From Nephromyces sp. MM_2019 (Eukaryota > Apicomplexa > Aconoidasida > Nephromycida), in assembly GCA_015657535.1 (NCBI GenBank), contig JADHZB010000486.1, forward strand, positions 27,732 to 91,731: a stretch of 64,000 bases of DNA. Reading direction: 5' to 3'. The notes beneath the pieces were generated by a model. The model had not been told where the DNA came from, made no database searches, and was given only the letters and a program-made list of their open reading frames with translations. Positions 1 to 11,325 of the stretch are shown one piece after another. The stretch's first letter is position 1, and each line of letters opens with the position of its first letter. The position numbers and the translations under genes are program-made.

Positions 1-2374
1 AGAAGAGTAATCATCTTATGTGTGATTGTCGAAGGTGATCTTGCTGCGTGTTGGTGTGGTTGTAGGGATTTAGATATATATGTATATGAATGTGTATGTG
101 TGTGTGTGTGACTTAGGTGTCTGTGGAAGTGTGTCTATGAGCTGATGTGTGTCTGTATTTGTGACTATGAGTTAGATGAGTGTGTCTGAGAATGCTGTTA
201 AACTGGTATTCAACTGTTGAGTTTCTGTGTGGTCGATAAGTTTGAGTATAATTGTTAAAGTTCTATTTTATAAAGGATTCTTGTTGGTTATTGTAAAGGA
301 TAGGGACTGAATTTATTTGTGAAGTTTGTAGATGATTGTTGCTGAATCTATTTGTGTGAGTAGTACTTGATTTTTGTATTTGTTTTAGTTTGGTTGAACT
401 AGTCCAGTTGTTACACTTATGTGAGTGAATAAATATGTGTGTATGAAGCTTATCTAGATACGTGTTTTACGGCTATCTTGACAATTGATAGCTAAATGAG
501 TGGGTTTGAAGATTTAATGTTATTGAATCTTTGTTGAAATGACTTATGGTTTAGCATTCATAGGTTGAATTGCTAAATTATATTATTTATTTAAATTTTG
601 ATGTATTTTAATAAGAATTTATCGACAAGTTTGAGTTGATAAATTTTACAATTAAAGATTACATAATTGTTCAATTATAGTTCATAATAAATATCTAGTA
701 GAGTAAAATTTTTGTGTTTATATTATTTGGTGTTGAAAGTTTGGTTTATGTAAAAAGTTGAATTTTTTCTTATTTTGTGAGAATTACCGATGCACTTGAA
801 TAACTACTGTTAAATTAGACCGATTTTTAAGTATATGATTAGAATTATTAAGAAACTTGAAGCAAATGTGCCATATTTCAATACTTATCTAGGAGATGTA
901 AATACATTTATATAAATTCATAATGTATAAATATCTACTCACTTATGCGTCTTAATATGGAGATATCAATAATATATCTATATATAGTATGTTTTGTCAA
1001 TATATATATTTATATGTGACGTGAACAAAAATAATAAAACATGTTTTGCTTTTTAATATATATGTTGATGCAGCTGTTTAGTTTTTGATATGTAAAAGAA
1101 GCTGTAGAATATCAAATATATATTATATAAAATTGAAATTATTGGTAGCTATAACTTGGTGCTACATATATATATACACCTAATTTTCTCATAAACATAA
1201 AGATTTAGGTTGCTTAAGTAAATCATAAACATAAGGTTGCAAAGTGAATATATATACTAATTATATATATATATATATATATATATGGAATATGGAGATA
1301 TTCAGCTTTTTAAATATAAAATCATAAAATAAATTCTTAGGTAGTTTAAATAAAAATTTAATAATTATTGATTTATTGCTTAGAAATATAATTCACATTT
1401 ATATAAAACAAAATTAAGATGGCAATCCTACAGCTTACATTTACCATTGGTATAATATTAATCTTATCAACTTGTGGGTTAATGCTAATAACATTTTCTG
1501 ATGAACAACAATAAAAACTTAAAATTACTTATCTTGAATATATGTGTAACTATCTCTATTAGTATACAAGTACACATCCAACAAGCATGTATACATACAC
1601 ACAAAGATATACATAGATATATAATAAACAAAGGTTACCAAATTGTCTACTTATTATTAATAAGAATCAACCTCTCGACATTCCCTATCCCAAATAAGAA
1701 AATAAAGAATGAAAATTAGCTAAACATCTATAAATAGATGTTTTTTGAATTTCTCTGTTTGGCTACCCCTCTCTCATTAGAAATAACTTAATACAAGTTA
1801 TTGTGAGAAACACCCAATACAAATAGATTCAAAGTCAATGATCAAACACTCAAAGGGTTTATATACCTCATAAGGTTAGTTAGTTCTTGTATACACAGAC
1901 ACATAAAACACAAATGTATATTTAGCTTGATCTACGTACATATATATGTACACACTTACATTATTAGTCTTTGTATATCCAGTTAGACCATTTAACACAT
2001 ACCAACAGCCACACATTAATACTTACTTACCTCATTAAAGTTTGTACACATTATGCCGCTAAACCTTATCACCACACATACAGATACAAACATGAATACA
2101 TATCTAAATTGATCAGCTCAAACACAGACATGAGTGCTAATTTACCCAAGGAATTTAATTGTATATACATGCCTCAAATCCTACACATTTTTATACTCAT
2201 ATATCTTGTGTCCGATAAAATACCTTCACATATATTGGTTTTTTAAAAGCACATGTATAACATAAAAAAAGAGCAAACATATCCTTTACATATCGGAACT
2301 GACATTGATTAGTTTACAGGTTTATACTCTTATCTTCATTCATTTTATTCAGAATTTATATATTAAATATAAAA
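1..2374. other. Non-genic stretch, GT-skewed at its left end
   Basis: I can support no gene here. The first 250 bases are rich in G and T on the + strand (runs of GTGTGTG near 97-110), grading into ordinary A+T-rich DNA. A pure AT dinucleotide run lies at about 1262-1286. On the minus strand about 40-475 is open in one frame apart from a single TAG, but the translation is Thr/His/Ser-rich low complexity, as expected of a CA-rich strand. Short + strand frames at 1501-1719 and 1971-2246 read as intergenic noise. The right end must hold the promoter of the RPB5 gene. Confidence 0.6.
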
Positions 2375-3896
2375 ATGGATGACCCTATACGAAGGTTTTA
2401 TCGTGTTCGATCAACTTGTTTTGAAATGCTAGAAGACCGAAACTTTATTGTACCCCTCAAAGAAAAACAAGAAAAATTTGATGATTTTCAACAACGATAT
2501 ATAAACTCAAAAGAACCCAAGTACACACACCCACTTATATTATACATATTTTATATATTTTTCACCAGTCACAATTATCACTTTTTGTATACAAGCATAT
2601 GGGAAATGTGTGGGGCTAAAATCGATGGGTATCTCTATATATGGGTACCTATTAATGTTTTTGTGTGCGTGTGCGCATGTATATATATTGATAATAATGA
2701 GTATATGCGTTATCAATTATTTTGGGTGTAGGTATAGAAACTTGGATATATGTATACTCTCCTATTACATAATTTACATAAAATTGTCTAGATGCCTAAC
2801 AATTTAATATACATTTTTTCCAGGAGGGCTAGCATGCTACTGGATGTTTCCCACAAAAATGATAATAGCAATAAAATCATAGTTTACTTTGCAGATGAAA
2901 CTAAAAAAACCGGTGTTAAACCAATTAGCGAGTAAGTACATATAGAATTTATTTACACGTTCCTATTACTAAAAACTATTTTAATCTTTTAGATTAACAG
3001 ATGTTATGGAGCAGAGAAAAGTTCAACATGCTATCCTTGTAACCCAAAATGTTCTAACCTCTTTTGCTCGAGATGTAATAAATACACATTTATGCAAATC
3101 TAAGTATATATAGATATTCATACTCACCTATAGATTAATTTATATATGCATAGACAACGCCAATATATACATTAAAAATTCAGCTTAGTACCCCTTAATA
3201 ACCATCAATGAATTAATATTTATAATGTTACAATTTATTTCACTAGGCTATTCATGCCGCGGCACCACGTTTAATTATTGAAAATTTCATGGAGTCAGAA
3301 TTATTGGTAAATAATAACAATTGAAGAATTGAACTGTAAATTATATACATTGAATTTGAAATTACACACACTTTATATATATATTACCTCAGGTCAATAT
3401 CACTAAACATGAATTGGTACCAAAACATGTACCTCTATCAAATGAGGAGAAAAAAACACTACTTCAACGATACAAAGTTGGTTTATATAACGTTACACCT
3501 GTTGTTTTTGTAAAGTGAATTAGTGTATAAAACACACGCATTACTTAGTCTTTTCAATTGAAGAACTTTACAAAATGATCTTAATATCTTTTACAGCTTA
3601 AAGAATTACAACTACCGCGTATACAATCAGCTGACCCTGTTGCACGTTATTTTGGCCTTTCCAAAGGGCAGGTAAATATACTATCCCAAGCTTTGTAGAA
3701 TGGATTACAAATTTGACACGAATTGCATAAAGACAATAATTAAAGAATGCATAATAAAAGTTTCTTGAATTTTTTATTCAATGTGTATAAAACACTGTGA
3801 AGTTCTTTGAATCTATATATTCATATACAGGTAGTCAAGATTATCCGGCCTAGTGAGACTGCTGGACGTTATGTTACCTACCGCCTTGTTATTTAA
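2375..3896 (+). CDS. RPB5: RNA polymerase subunit RPB5 (ABC27), shared by Pol I, II and III
   Basis: This encodes the fifth subunit common to all three nuclear RNA polymerases, part of the lower jaw that grips downstream DNA. I join seven exons: 2375-2520, 2824-2931, 2993-3074, 3247-3306, 3393-3476, 3597-3671 and 3831-3896. All junctions are GT...AG and keep phase, giving 206 residues, the normal family length. The N-terminal half is the eukaryote-specific jaw domain (start [15 protein letters not shown]). The C-terminal half is the archaeal RpoH-like assembly domain, with the near-invariant blocks [16 protein letters not shown] and [20 protein letters not shown]. The ATG is chosen because the family begins just before the conserved R-x-R-x-T-x-x-M/E-M-L block. 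Its 3' end converges on the SDR gene. Identity is secure; the only ambiguous junction is the donor at 3477, where a second GT lies three bases on. Confidence 0.95.
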
Positions 3897-4465
3897 TTCA
3901 AATCTTTAACATTATTACTACTACCTGTCAGAAACAAATTTTATGTTTACATAATTTTAACTTTTATGGAGAAACTCAATTTACATAAAATATTTTGACT
4001 TCTATTTTAATTTTATATAATTACTCTAGTTATTATGATCGATCGATAAGTACTAAATTAAGTTAACTTTATATTAATCATACTATTATATCAAAACATA
4101 CTTCTGGAAAAGTTTGAATGATGTGACTATCTATAGCTTAAAGCTATTATATTACTCACATCCAATACTTCATTTCTCCAAAGTATCTTTAAAGCTACTA
4201 CTACATTACACACATACATCTTTAACTCTCTTCAAATATCTTGAAATATTTGTATTATTTAAAGCACTTTTAAATTAATTAAAAAAATTATAGTTCTAAT
4301 GATATTAATTATTACTAGTTGAAAATAAGATTTATAAACTTGTAGAATTTCACAGAATACATTTAATTAAAAGAAATTCTTATAAAAATAATCATATGTG
4401 GTTGAAATAAGATTCAATTGAAAATTTACTTTTATAATGTTACTTATTGTTAAAATTAATTAAGC
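3897..4465. other. Convergent intergenic region
   Basis: A+T-rich spacer between the 3' ends of RPB5 and the SDR gene. It should contain both polyadenylation regions. I see no coding frame, RNA gene or repeat. Confidence 0.6.
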
Positions 4466-6005
4466 TTATAGATGAGATTGCAAACCACCACCTACAACTA
4501 ATGTCTCTCCTGTTATATAAGAGGCATCTGATGAGCATAGAAAGGCAGTTGGCGCAGCAATTTCATCCGGTTGGCCTGGCCTATCAATAATTATGCTTCG
4601 TCTCGTTTCTTTGAACGCTTCCTCATCACCCCATATAACATAAGAGAATCTTGTTTTTATGATTCCTAGAAGTAAATAAATTTTAAATAAATGTAAATAC
4701 ACACATATCTATGTATATATATATATATATATGTGCATATGTAAATGAATACTCACACGCATTTGTAAGTTCTATTAATAATTTACACATAAACACAAAG
4801 TATATATATATTTACATATATAAATGTTTAAATGTGCATAAATTGAAAAACAATAGTCAACACATATCCACACCTACATTTTTGAGTATCAACCCATAGT
4901 TTTAAATAAAGACAAGCACCAGCACATACTAATGCATAAATTTAAATAAAAAGCGTATAAATTCACATTATAGGCATAAAACAAATGGATATAGGGATGT
5001 AGAGAAGTTTTTTCATAGACATATGAATATATATATACATGTGTTAAAGTGTCTAATCGAGAACTTTTATTGGATTAAATTTAATTTCACCTGGTGCTAC
5101 GCAGTTAACTCGTACATGATTGTTTTCCCACATTTCATATGCTAAGGCACGTGTTAATCCAAATAAAGCTGTTTTACTAACTCCATACATCCCAATAGGC
5201 TGTCTTGGGTTATAGCCAACATAACTACTTATAAACACAATTGAGCCATATTCATTCATATGTTCTTTGAAGTCTTGGACAAGTTGAAAAGATGCTTTGA
5301 AATTTACATCCATAATCTTATCAAACTGAAAAAAAAAGTATAAAAAATATTTATTAGGATTTAAGTTAAAGAGTTCTATAGTCCTAGGTATTTTCAAGAT
5401 GATAGATATATAATGTATTTATTATTTAAATACTCATAGAAGCACAGGATGCTAAAAATAATATATTCTATGGTGAAAAAAAAAATTAATTAACAAGGTT
5501 GGTAAAAAATATTTATAAATGTCATAATGGTGAGATAATTATAAAAAACATTGAATACAAGTAGTTGGTAAAATAAAAAAATTAAGTTTATCGATGAGTT
5601 TTAACATTTAAAGAGTTTTACAGTATGACATTGCAGAGCTAAATTTCTCAATTTTTGATAATATGTCCTTACTTGACTCTCTTGCATATCCAGCGTCGCA
5701 CCTGCAAAAGGTGAAACTGCAGCATTAGACACTAGAACATCAACTTTTTTTGTGAAATTTTGGGTGGAAAATTTTACCAAATTTCCTCTATCCTCCCTTT
5801 TTGAAACATGGCATACAATTCCTTTTACACTTATATTTTCATCTCTTAACGTTTCAATTGCTTTGTCGACGTTTTTCTGAAGACGTGATGATATTATAAC
5901 ACTCGCACCTTCTTGAGCTAGTCTACGTACAATAGCAAGGCCTATACCATCCGTACTTGCAGTCACAACAGCAGTTTTATCTTTGAATCGTGTAGAATTT
6001 ACCAT
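4466..6005 (-). CDS. Short-chain dehydrogenase/reductase, DHRS4-like, with C-terminal SHL
   Basis: A classical SDR oxidoreductase of about 255 residues using NAD(P)H, closest by eye to the DHRS4 (carbonyl/retinal reductase) group. Exons on the minus strand are 5673-6005, 5091-5325 and 4466-4665, all in phase. Visible features are the cofactor motif TASTDGIGLAI (variant of TGxxxGIG) near residue 15, the NAA-type motif SNAAVSPF near 95, the catalytic Ser in FISSY, the YxxxK motif YGVSK, and the DHRS4-like tail block CSSDASYITGETLVVGGG. The last three residues are SHL, a plausible type 1 peroxisomal targeting signal; mammalian DHRS4 ends in SRL. Peroxisomal location is therefore inferred, not shown. 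The substrate cannot be read from sequence. The gene starts about 2 kb from its right neighbour and converges on RPB5. Confidence 0.9.
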
Positions 6006-8024
6006 CTTTGATAATTGTTCTGGTTGGCTCCGAAATTTGCAGATAAAAAATTTGAGGCTGCTTTTATAATTTTCAGATTAATAAGCTTTTTGGGCCAAAG
6101 TTATGCTTATATATATACATAAGAAAACAAAAGTGTGTTATATTCAGAAATAAATTTCAATTATGATTATGTGCATATATAAATGTATATCTGCATGATG
6201 CACTAATAATAACTGTGTTGGTTTGGGTTTTGTTGCAAAAGGTTGAAGAGTAAAATGCAGAGGAAATGCATTTGTAGTTTAACATGTAAATTTTTAAAAT
6301 TTTACAAACCACTACCAGGATATATCCATTTGCTTTTTCCTATTCCTTGTTTATTATTTGGTATTATACTGCTACTAGTCTGTGCTGCTATGTGCAATTT
6401 ATTTCGCTTTGCTCTGTCGATTGGTTTTTTATTACTTTTTACAATTGCTACATAACAACACACCTAAATTTACTTTTGCGTGCAAGGTTTCTAGCAACAA
6501 TGTCGCTGAGTCACTTTCCCCACCAGCAATGTTTATCTAACTCATGAGCTATGGATGCTAACAATTGCTTGCTTACTTTTTATTAGAATTTGTCATTTGT
6601 TCAGTAAGCTACTATTATAGATATTTTCAAAGCCAATTTACTAGTTGGGGTCCTCTCGATAAATTTTGCTTTTTGCACAACCCTATTATTATTCACTTTG
6701 CATAACAAAATGACACTATAATTATCTTTCTAACATATTAAATTCAATACACCCACTGTTATTCATTTTTATTTCACAAACATTATATCAAGCTACAGGT
6801 GTCTACCCTATAGGACAAATATAAAACTTGTTTTATCAAAAAGTGGTATAAATTTCAAATATTCAGTTATTTATCTAAACTATTTAATTGCATCACCTAA
6901 GGGACACTAAACTGTTTTATAATTTTGTGAATAATTTTACCTCCATTGCCTCGGCATCAACAAATCATATTACTTCTTTTAGCTATAAATACTTAATCTC
7001 AAGTTCTTATTGAAGATTCAGTTATCTGTAGTAAAGTCTTTATTTGGTTCCACCAATACCATTTGTTGTATTAAGCTCAATGATAACCTACTTTATGATA
7101 GTTATTAATAACCATCATCGTAAATTACTCAAAATAAAAAAAACATATCCCCTTGAATTAATAATATTAAAAATTTTAATTTGACCTTTAAAGTTTAAAT
7201 AAACTAGATTTAAAATTATGCCTGAGTTGAATCAATTTCAAAATAAAATCAACCCAAAGCTTAATTCATTCTATAGCTATATAAGTTTTGTATGAAAATT
7301 GATGACTTAATGCCTTTAATTTGACTGACAATTTATAATTTAACAACTTTTTTTTTAGCGTAGCTTCACATAATTGAGCATTCAATTATAACAAATTAAC
7401 TTTGTTAGACAGTTTATTTAAAAACCAATAGGCAAATTTCACAATTAATTATCAGCAGAAAGTTATAAGTATAAGTTTTAAATCAAAAAGTGTATGTAGT
7501 TTAAATGCTCAGAGTTAAATGGGTGTAGTACAGACCTATATATAGCATTTGAGTTAGCTCATACAATATACAATTAGAATTGATAATTTAATAAAATTAA
7601 ATATATTTTCATTCATTTTTGAATCAATCTTATATATAATATCTTCAAAAAATACTTGATTGTCTTGGGTCAAAAATGACTGAAATTCAATTAAAATAAT
7701 CAAGCCTTTCAGGGAGAACCAATTTCAAGATTCAAAATTTATTCATAAAAGTGGTACTTTAATTGGTAAACAAAATAAAACTATTCGTATATATGCTTTA
7801 GAGGTCTTTCAAAAGTTTTACTGTAATGATAGAATATTTATTGGCTTCTTGAAGTTTATTTATTGAAATAATCCAAGGAGTCTAAAAATGAATCAAGTGA
7901 AATGGAACCTTTCTTTCCTTTCAAGATGGGATTTGTATATTCTACCAATTTATTATACACTAAAAATAAGTTAGAGACAATTAATAAATTAACAATGGAA
8001 GATTGATAAGGAAATTAGTCAGGG
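6006..8024. other. Non-genic stretch upstream of the SDR gene
   Basis: About 2 kb of A+T-rich DNA between two minus-strand genes. A + strand frame at 6255-6455 would give a short hydrophobic peptide with two possible membrane spans, but nothing else supports it. I see no RNA gene or repeat. The part next to 6005 should hold the SDR promoter. Confidence 0.5.
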
Positions 8025-9030
8025 CTAACTTTTTCTTTCCTTATAAGTCATCCCATTAGTAAAAGAAGCATCGGCATTATGCTTTTTTAGTTGTAAATAT
8101 AAAAATCTTTGATTTCTCGCTGTTATAAGGATCTTCATTAAGTCGATTACAGGCCATTCATAATCTGGTATTCTAAGTTTTAATTATAAATGATTAAAAC
8201 AAATCATTAAAATTAAAATCTAAAAGTTGCTTTGGAACCTGTACATTAAATGGGTTATAAAGAAATCTTTCAACTTACATCTCGCAAAGTTTTTCCCCCA
8301 GCTCGAAAAAAAAGGGACAATCAATGCCAACAGTTTTGGACAAGGCGTTTTCTTTTAATTCATATGCATCATTATAAAATGTCGGAAACTTGATGGAAAC
8401 CTGCCCCTCATCATGGAGAATTTGAGCGTAGTTGAATTGGATCTCAATTATGTCACCTGGCAAAAGCTGAAGCATTTAAATTGAATACGAACAAAGGTGT
8501 ATAATTTTTCAGCATTTCCATTTACCTCATCACCCCTTGCACCATGTTCAAACTCACTCTCTGCCTTAGATGAAATAAACGCCAATCCAGGTAAACGATG
8601 TCTGGGTGTACATGGTACTAACTTAAGAAAATATAGAATATCAAAAATTTAGAATAATGTATGAAGTTTTTTAGCTTTATTGCAGTATGAGGAGCTAATA
8701 TATTGTTGATGCTAACAAAATAGGTTTAGATATAATAAATATAATCGTTCGATAAAACTATTGAAACTAAAAATATACTTTTGTGTTAATGACAATGAGA
8801 TACAAATAAATCATCGACCAAAGTCTTACAATTTGATCAAAAAGAGATGACTTGAAATTGGAAGGCAGCCAAAAAGAAAAGTCAGTTTCTCCAATTGGTG
8901 ATAACACAAGATCTTGAGTGGAGAGTACATCTTCGGAGTGTGTAATCGGATTAGAGCTCGGATTTTTATGTGAATTAAAGGATGATGGTGTGTCATGATG
9001 TTCGGGTATATTATCTATGTTATTATTCAT
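8025..9030 (-). CDS. Unidentified protein, 210 residues, four exons
   Basis: I do not recognise this gene firmly. Four exons (8830-9030, 8526-8621, 8279-8466, 8025-8172) join in phase with good GT...AG signals to give 210 residues, which is the main evidence that it is real. The first 50 residues are polar, Asn/Ser/His-rich and probably disordered. The middle (about 68-160) looks folded, with a stretch LLPGDIIEIQFNYAQIL followed by GQVSIKFP. That pattern of alternating hydrophobic strands vaguely recalls a VIT-type beta domain, but I would not assign it. The C-terminal 50 residues are helical and basic. There is no signal peptide or membrane span. It is transcribed divergently from the heme lyase gene across an 884-base spacer. 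Confidence 0.65.
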
Positions 9031-9914
9031 AGTGTATATATAGGAAAAACACTCTTGCTCAGTTTATGATTTTCATTTTCATACGTGATTTATTACTTGA
9101 GCTTTCTTCGGTTCCTCTGTTAATCTAATTCTATAGAATGTTGGATTCATTAATGTTGTACAAGCCTTATATAAAACTTAATTGTTTTGATTAAATGACA
9201 CACAAATAAGTAACTCTATATCAACCATAGTAATCATAAATATTTGAATTCAACTGGGTTTATAAAGTGTCTAACTGAATGAAGTCAATTTATTTATTCA
9301 ACAAAAGGTTTAATTATATATTATTAAAAAAATGGCATATAGCATGTTAATAATAAATAAATACTAGAAATTTGATTTTAAAGGTAAAAATAATCTTTCA
9401 AATAATCACTCAGTTTGAAAACCAAACTCAAAAGATTTGAATTTATAATATTTAAATATATTGGAAAGGGTGTGTAATGTTTATCTGGTAAATATTAAAT
9501 TTATATAATTTTAAAAATATTCAAATCACAATTTGTTATTTTTGGGAAGTTGAAATGTTTGTAAATAAAAACACACCCAGGTGCCCAGTCGTCAGCAATT
9601 AGTTTATATGGGGTATAAACACTCTTTTTTAACTTAGAGGATTGACAATAATAAAAAGGAGACATATTCCCTTCTCAAATAAATAAGACCAGATAACAAC
9701 AACATATCCTTAATTCACACAAGCCGAATACATAATTTAAAATGAAATGATAAGCTTAAGCTTTTCTTAATTCTCAAAGAAGTTTCCTTTAATAAATAAT
9801 TAATTAGACACCAGAACTTCTAAAATCATCCTATTTTAAAATTAATGAACTCTCTAAATATAGAATTATTAAAGCATTTTGTAGAATAATATAAAACTAT
9901 GTGCCCTTTTCATC
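9031..9914. promoter_or_regulatory. Divergent intergenic region (putative two-way promoter)
   Basis: The spacer lies between the start of an unidentified minus-strand gene and the start of the heme lyase gene, so it must carry both promoters. It is A+T-rich and I see no recognisable core element, repeat or coding frame. Confidence 0.45.
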
Positions 9915-10571
9915 ATGGCTCAAAAGAGTTGTCCTTATGATCATAACACACCACGCAACATCAATCCTGCAGAGTTGTGTCCAGTTACAAACCAATCAAA
10001 CAGTTCTATTAAAAGAGATGAAGCCACTCCAACTACAAATTCCAATCTAAGTAATGAAAGGCAGATATCAAATATTCCATCAACTTCAGGTGAGTGGTAT
10101 TACCCTTCTCCTCAACAATTTTATAAATCTGTTCAGAGAAAAGGACATCACTCAGTAGAATCTTCTTCAATTCCTATGGCTGTTAAGATACATAATGAAG
10201 TTAATGAAGAGAGCTGGAGGAGAATCATGGAATTTGAGAATTTACATTCTAAAAGTTGCCCCAATCCAAAATTGCTAAGATTTATTAGCAGATCCGACGT
10301 ACCTTCTTTAAAGTCAAAGCTTAAAAACCTAGTCGGTTTTGAGAGTCCCTTTGACAGGCATGACTGGTATGTAGATAGATGTGGACAAAATATCAAATAT
10401 TTGATTGACTTTTATGATGGTCAAACAAACCCTAGCACTCCTGTCTCAATTTACCTTGATGTAAGACCAGAGCTCAGCTTTGGTGGAATAAAGGATCAAC
10501 TACACTTAAATTCTAAGAACATCTTGAACTACTTTATGTCCCAAATTTCTAAAATAAATAAACTGAAGTAG
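9915..10571 (+). CDS. HCCS: Cytochrome c-type heme lyase (holocytochrome c synthase)
   Basis: This single-exon gene encodes 218 residues. The enzyme sits in the mitochondrial intermembrane space and attaches heme covalently to the CxxCH motif of apocytochrome c or c1. Family landmarks are clear: two N-terminal Cys-Pro heme regulatory motifs (SCPY near residue 5, LCPV near 22), the block EWYYPSPQQFYKSVQRKG near 60, the conserved heme-ligand His in VKIHNEVNEESW near 92, the PFDRHDWYVDRCG block, then YLIDFYDG and LDVRPEL. Length is close to the usual 210-270. Whether it serves cytochrome c, c1 or both cannot be told from this gene alone. It implies a respiratory chain with c-type cytochromes, which argues against organisms with reduced mitosomes. 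It lacks introns, unlike almost all its neighbours. Confidence 0.95.
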   Translation: MAQKSCPYDHNTPRNINPAELCPVTNQSNSSIKRDEATPTTNSNLSNERQISNIPSTSGEWYYPSPQQFYKSVQRKGHHSVESSSIPMAVKIHNEVNEESWRRIMEFENLHSKSCPNPKLLRFISRSDVPSLKSKLKNLVGFESPFDRHDWYVDRCGQNIKYLIDFYDGQTNPSTPVSIYLDVRPELSFGGIKDQLHLNSKNILNYFMSQISKINKLK

Positions 10572-11325
10572 AAATTTTTAAAATCCAAAAATTTTGTTTA
10601 GCATTTTATAAGTAGTGCTATTTACTTAAACATTATTTCTTTACACCATAAAATGAATTTCAGACTAAAAGTTCACACAAATTATTATAATATTAAAAAA
10701 ATTTTGCAGATATACGATAAAAGTTATGATTTTATTCTTTAAAGCTTTAACTTTAACTCTAAACTCACCAACATCCATTAAGGAACCCATTTTTAAGTAA
10801 ATTGTTTTAACTGCAAGGTTTTCATTAAAACAAAACTAGCTTTAGTGTAATTTATAATCTTCAAACTCTATTAATTCGACTTGTCTCAAGACTTGCAGCT
10901 TCTATAATATAATAAACTTCAATTTCAATGATAACAATAATAGGAAAATAACACAAAATACCTGATTAAATAACAATCAGGAAAATGAAAAATGTTGAAT
11001 GCAACAAGACACTATTTTAATGAAGTCCTAAGAAAAATAAGTCAATTTCCTCTCAATTGATTAGAAATGCTAACAAGTAAGAAAGTATTATCAACAAAAA
11101 TTGTTTGTAAGCAAGTTTTAATAAACACTTTTAATTAATTTTTACTTCCTAATTTTATTGAATCAGCAATATTATAAAAGGTGGATCATAACAATATCTT
11201 TGTCATAGCTAGTCTTCAAATTAATTGTAGTATTTTTCGATTACCCTCATTCTTTGTTATAATTTGGAAATAACATACTGGATTGAACAAATTGTTTAGC
11301 CAATTGCATTTACCAGCTTGAAAGA
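10572..11325. other. Intergenic region
   Basis: A+T-rich spacer between the heme lyase gene and the U2AF65-like gene, both on the + strand. I see no coding frame, RNA gene or repeat in it. Confidence 0.6.

Noticed and set aside
1501..2246. Short + strand frames of 72 and 91 codons
   Set aside because: Composition matches the surrounding A+T-rich DNA, no family resemblance, and no splice partners in phase.
6255..6455. Hydrophobic frame with two possible membrane spans
   Set aside because: T-rich DNA gives hydrophobic translations by chance; no conserved motif and no flanking exons. Kept only as a note.
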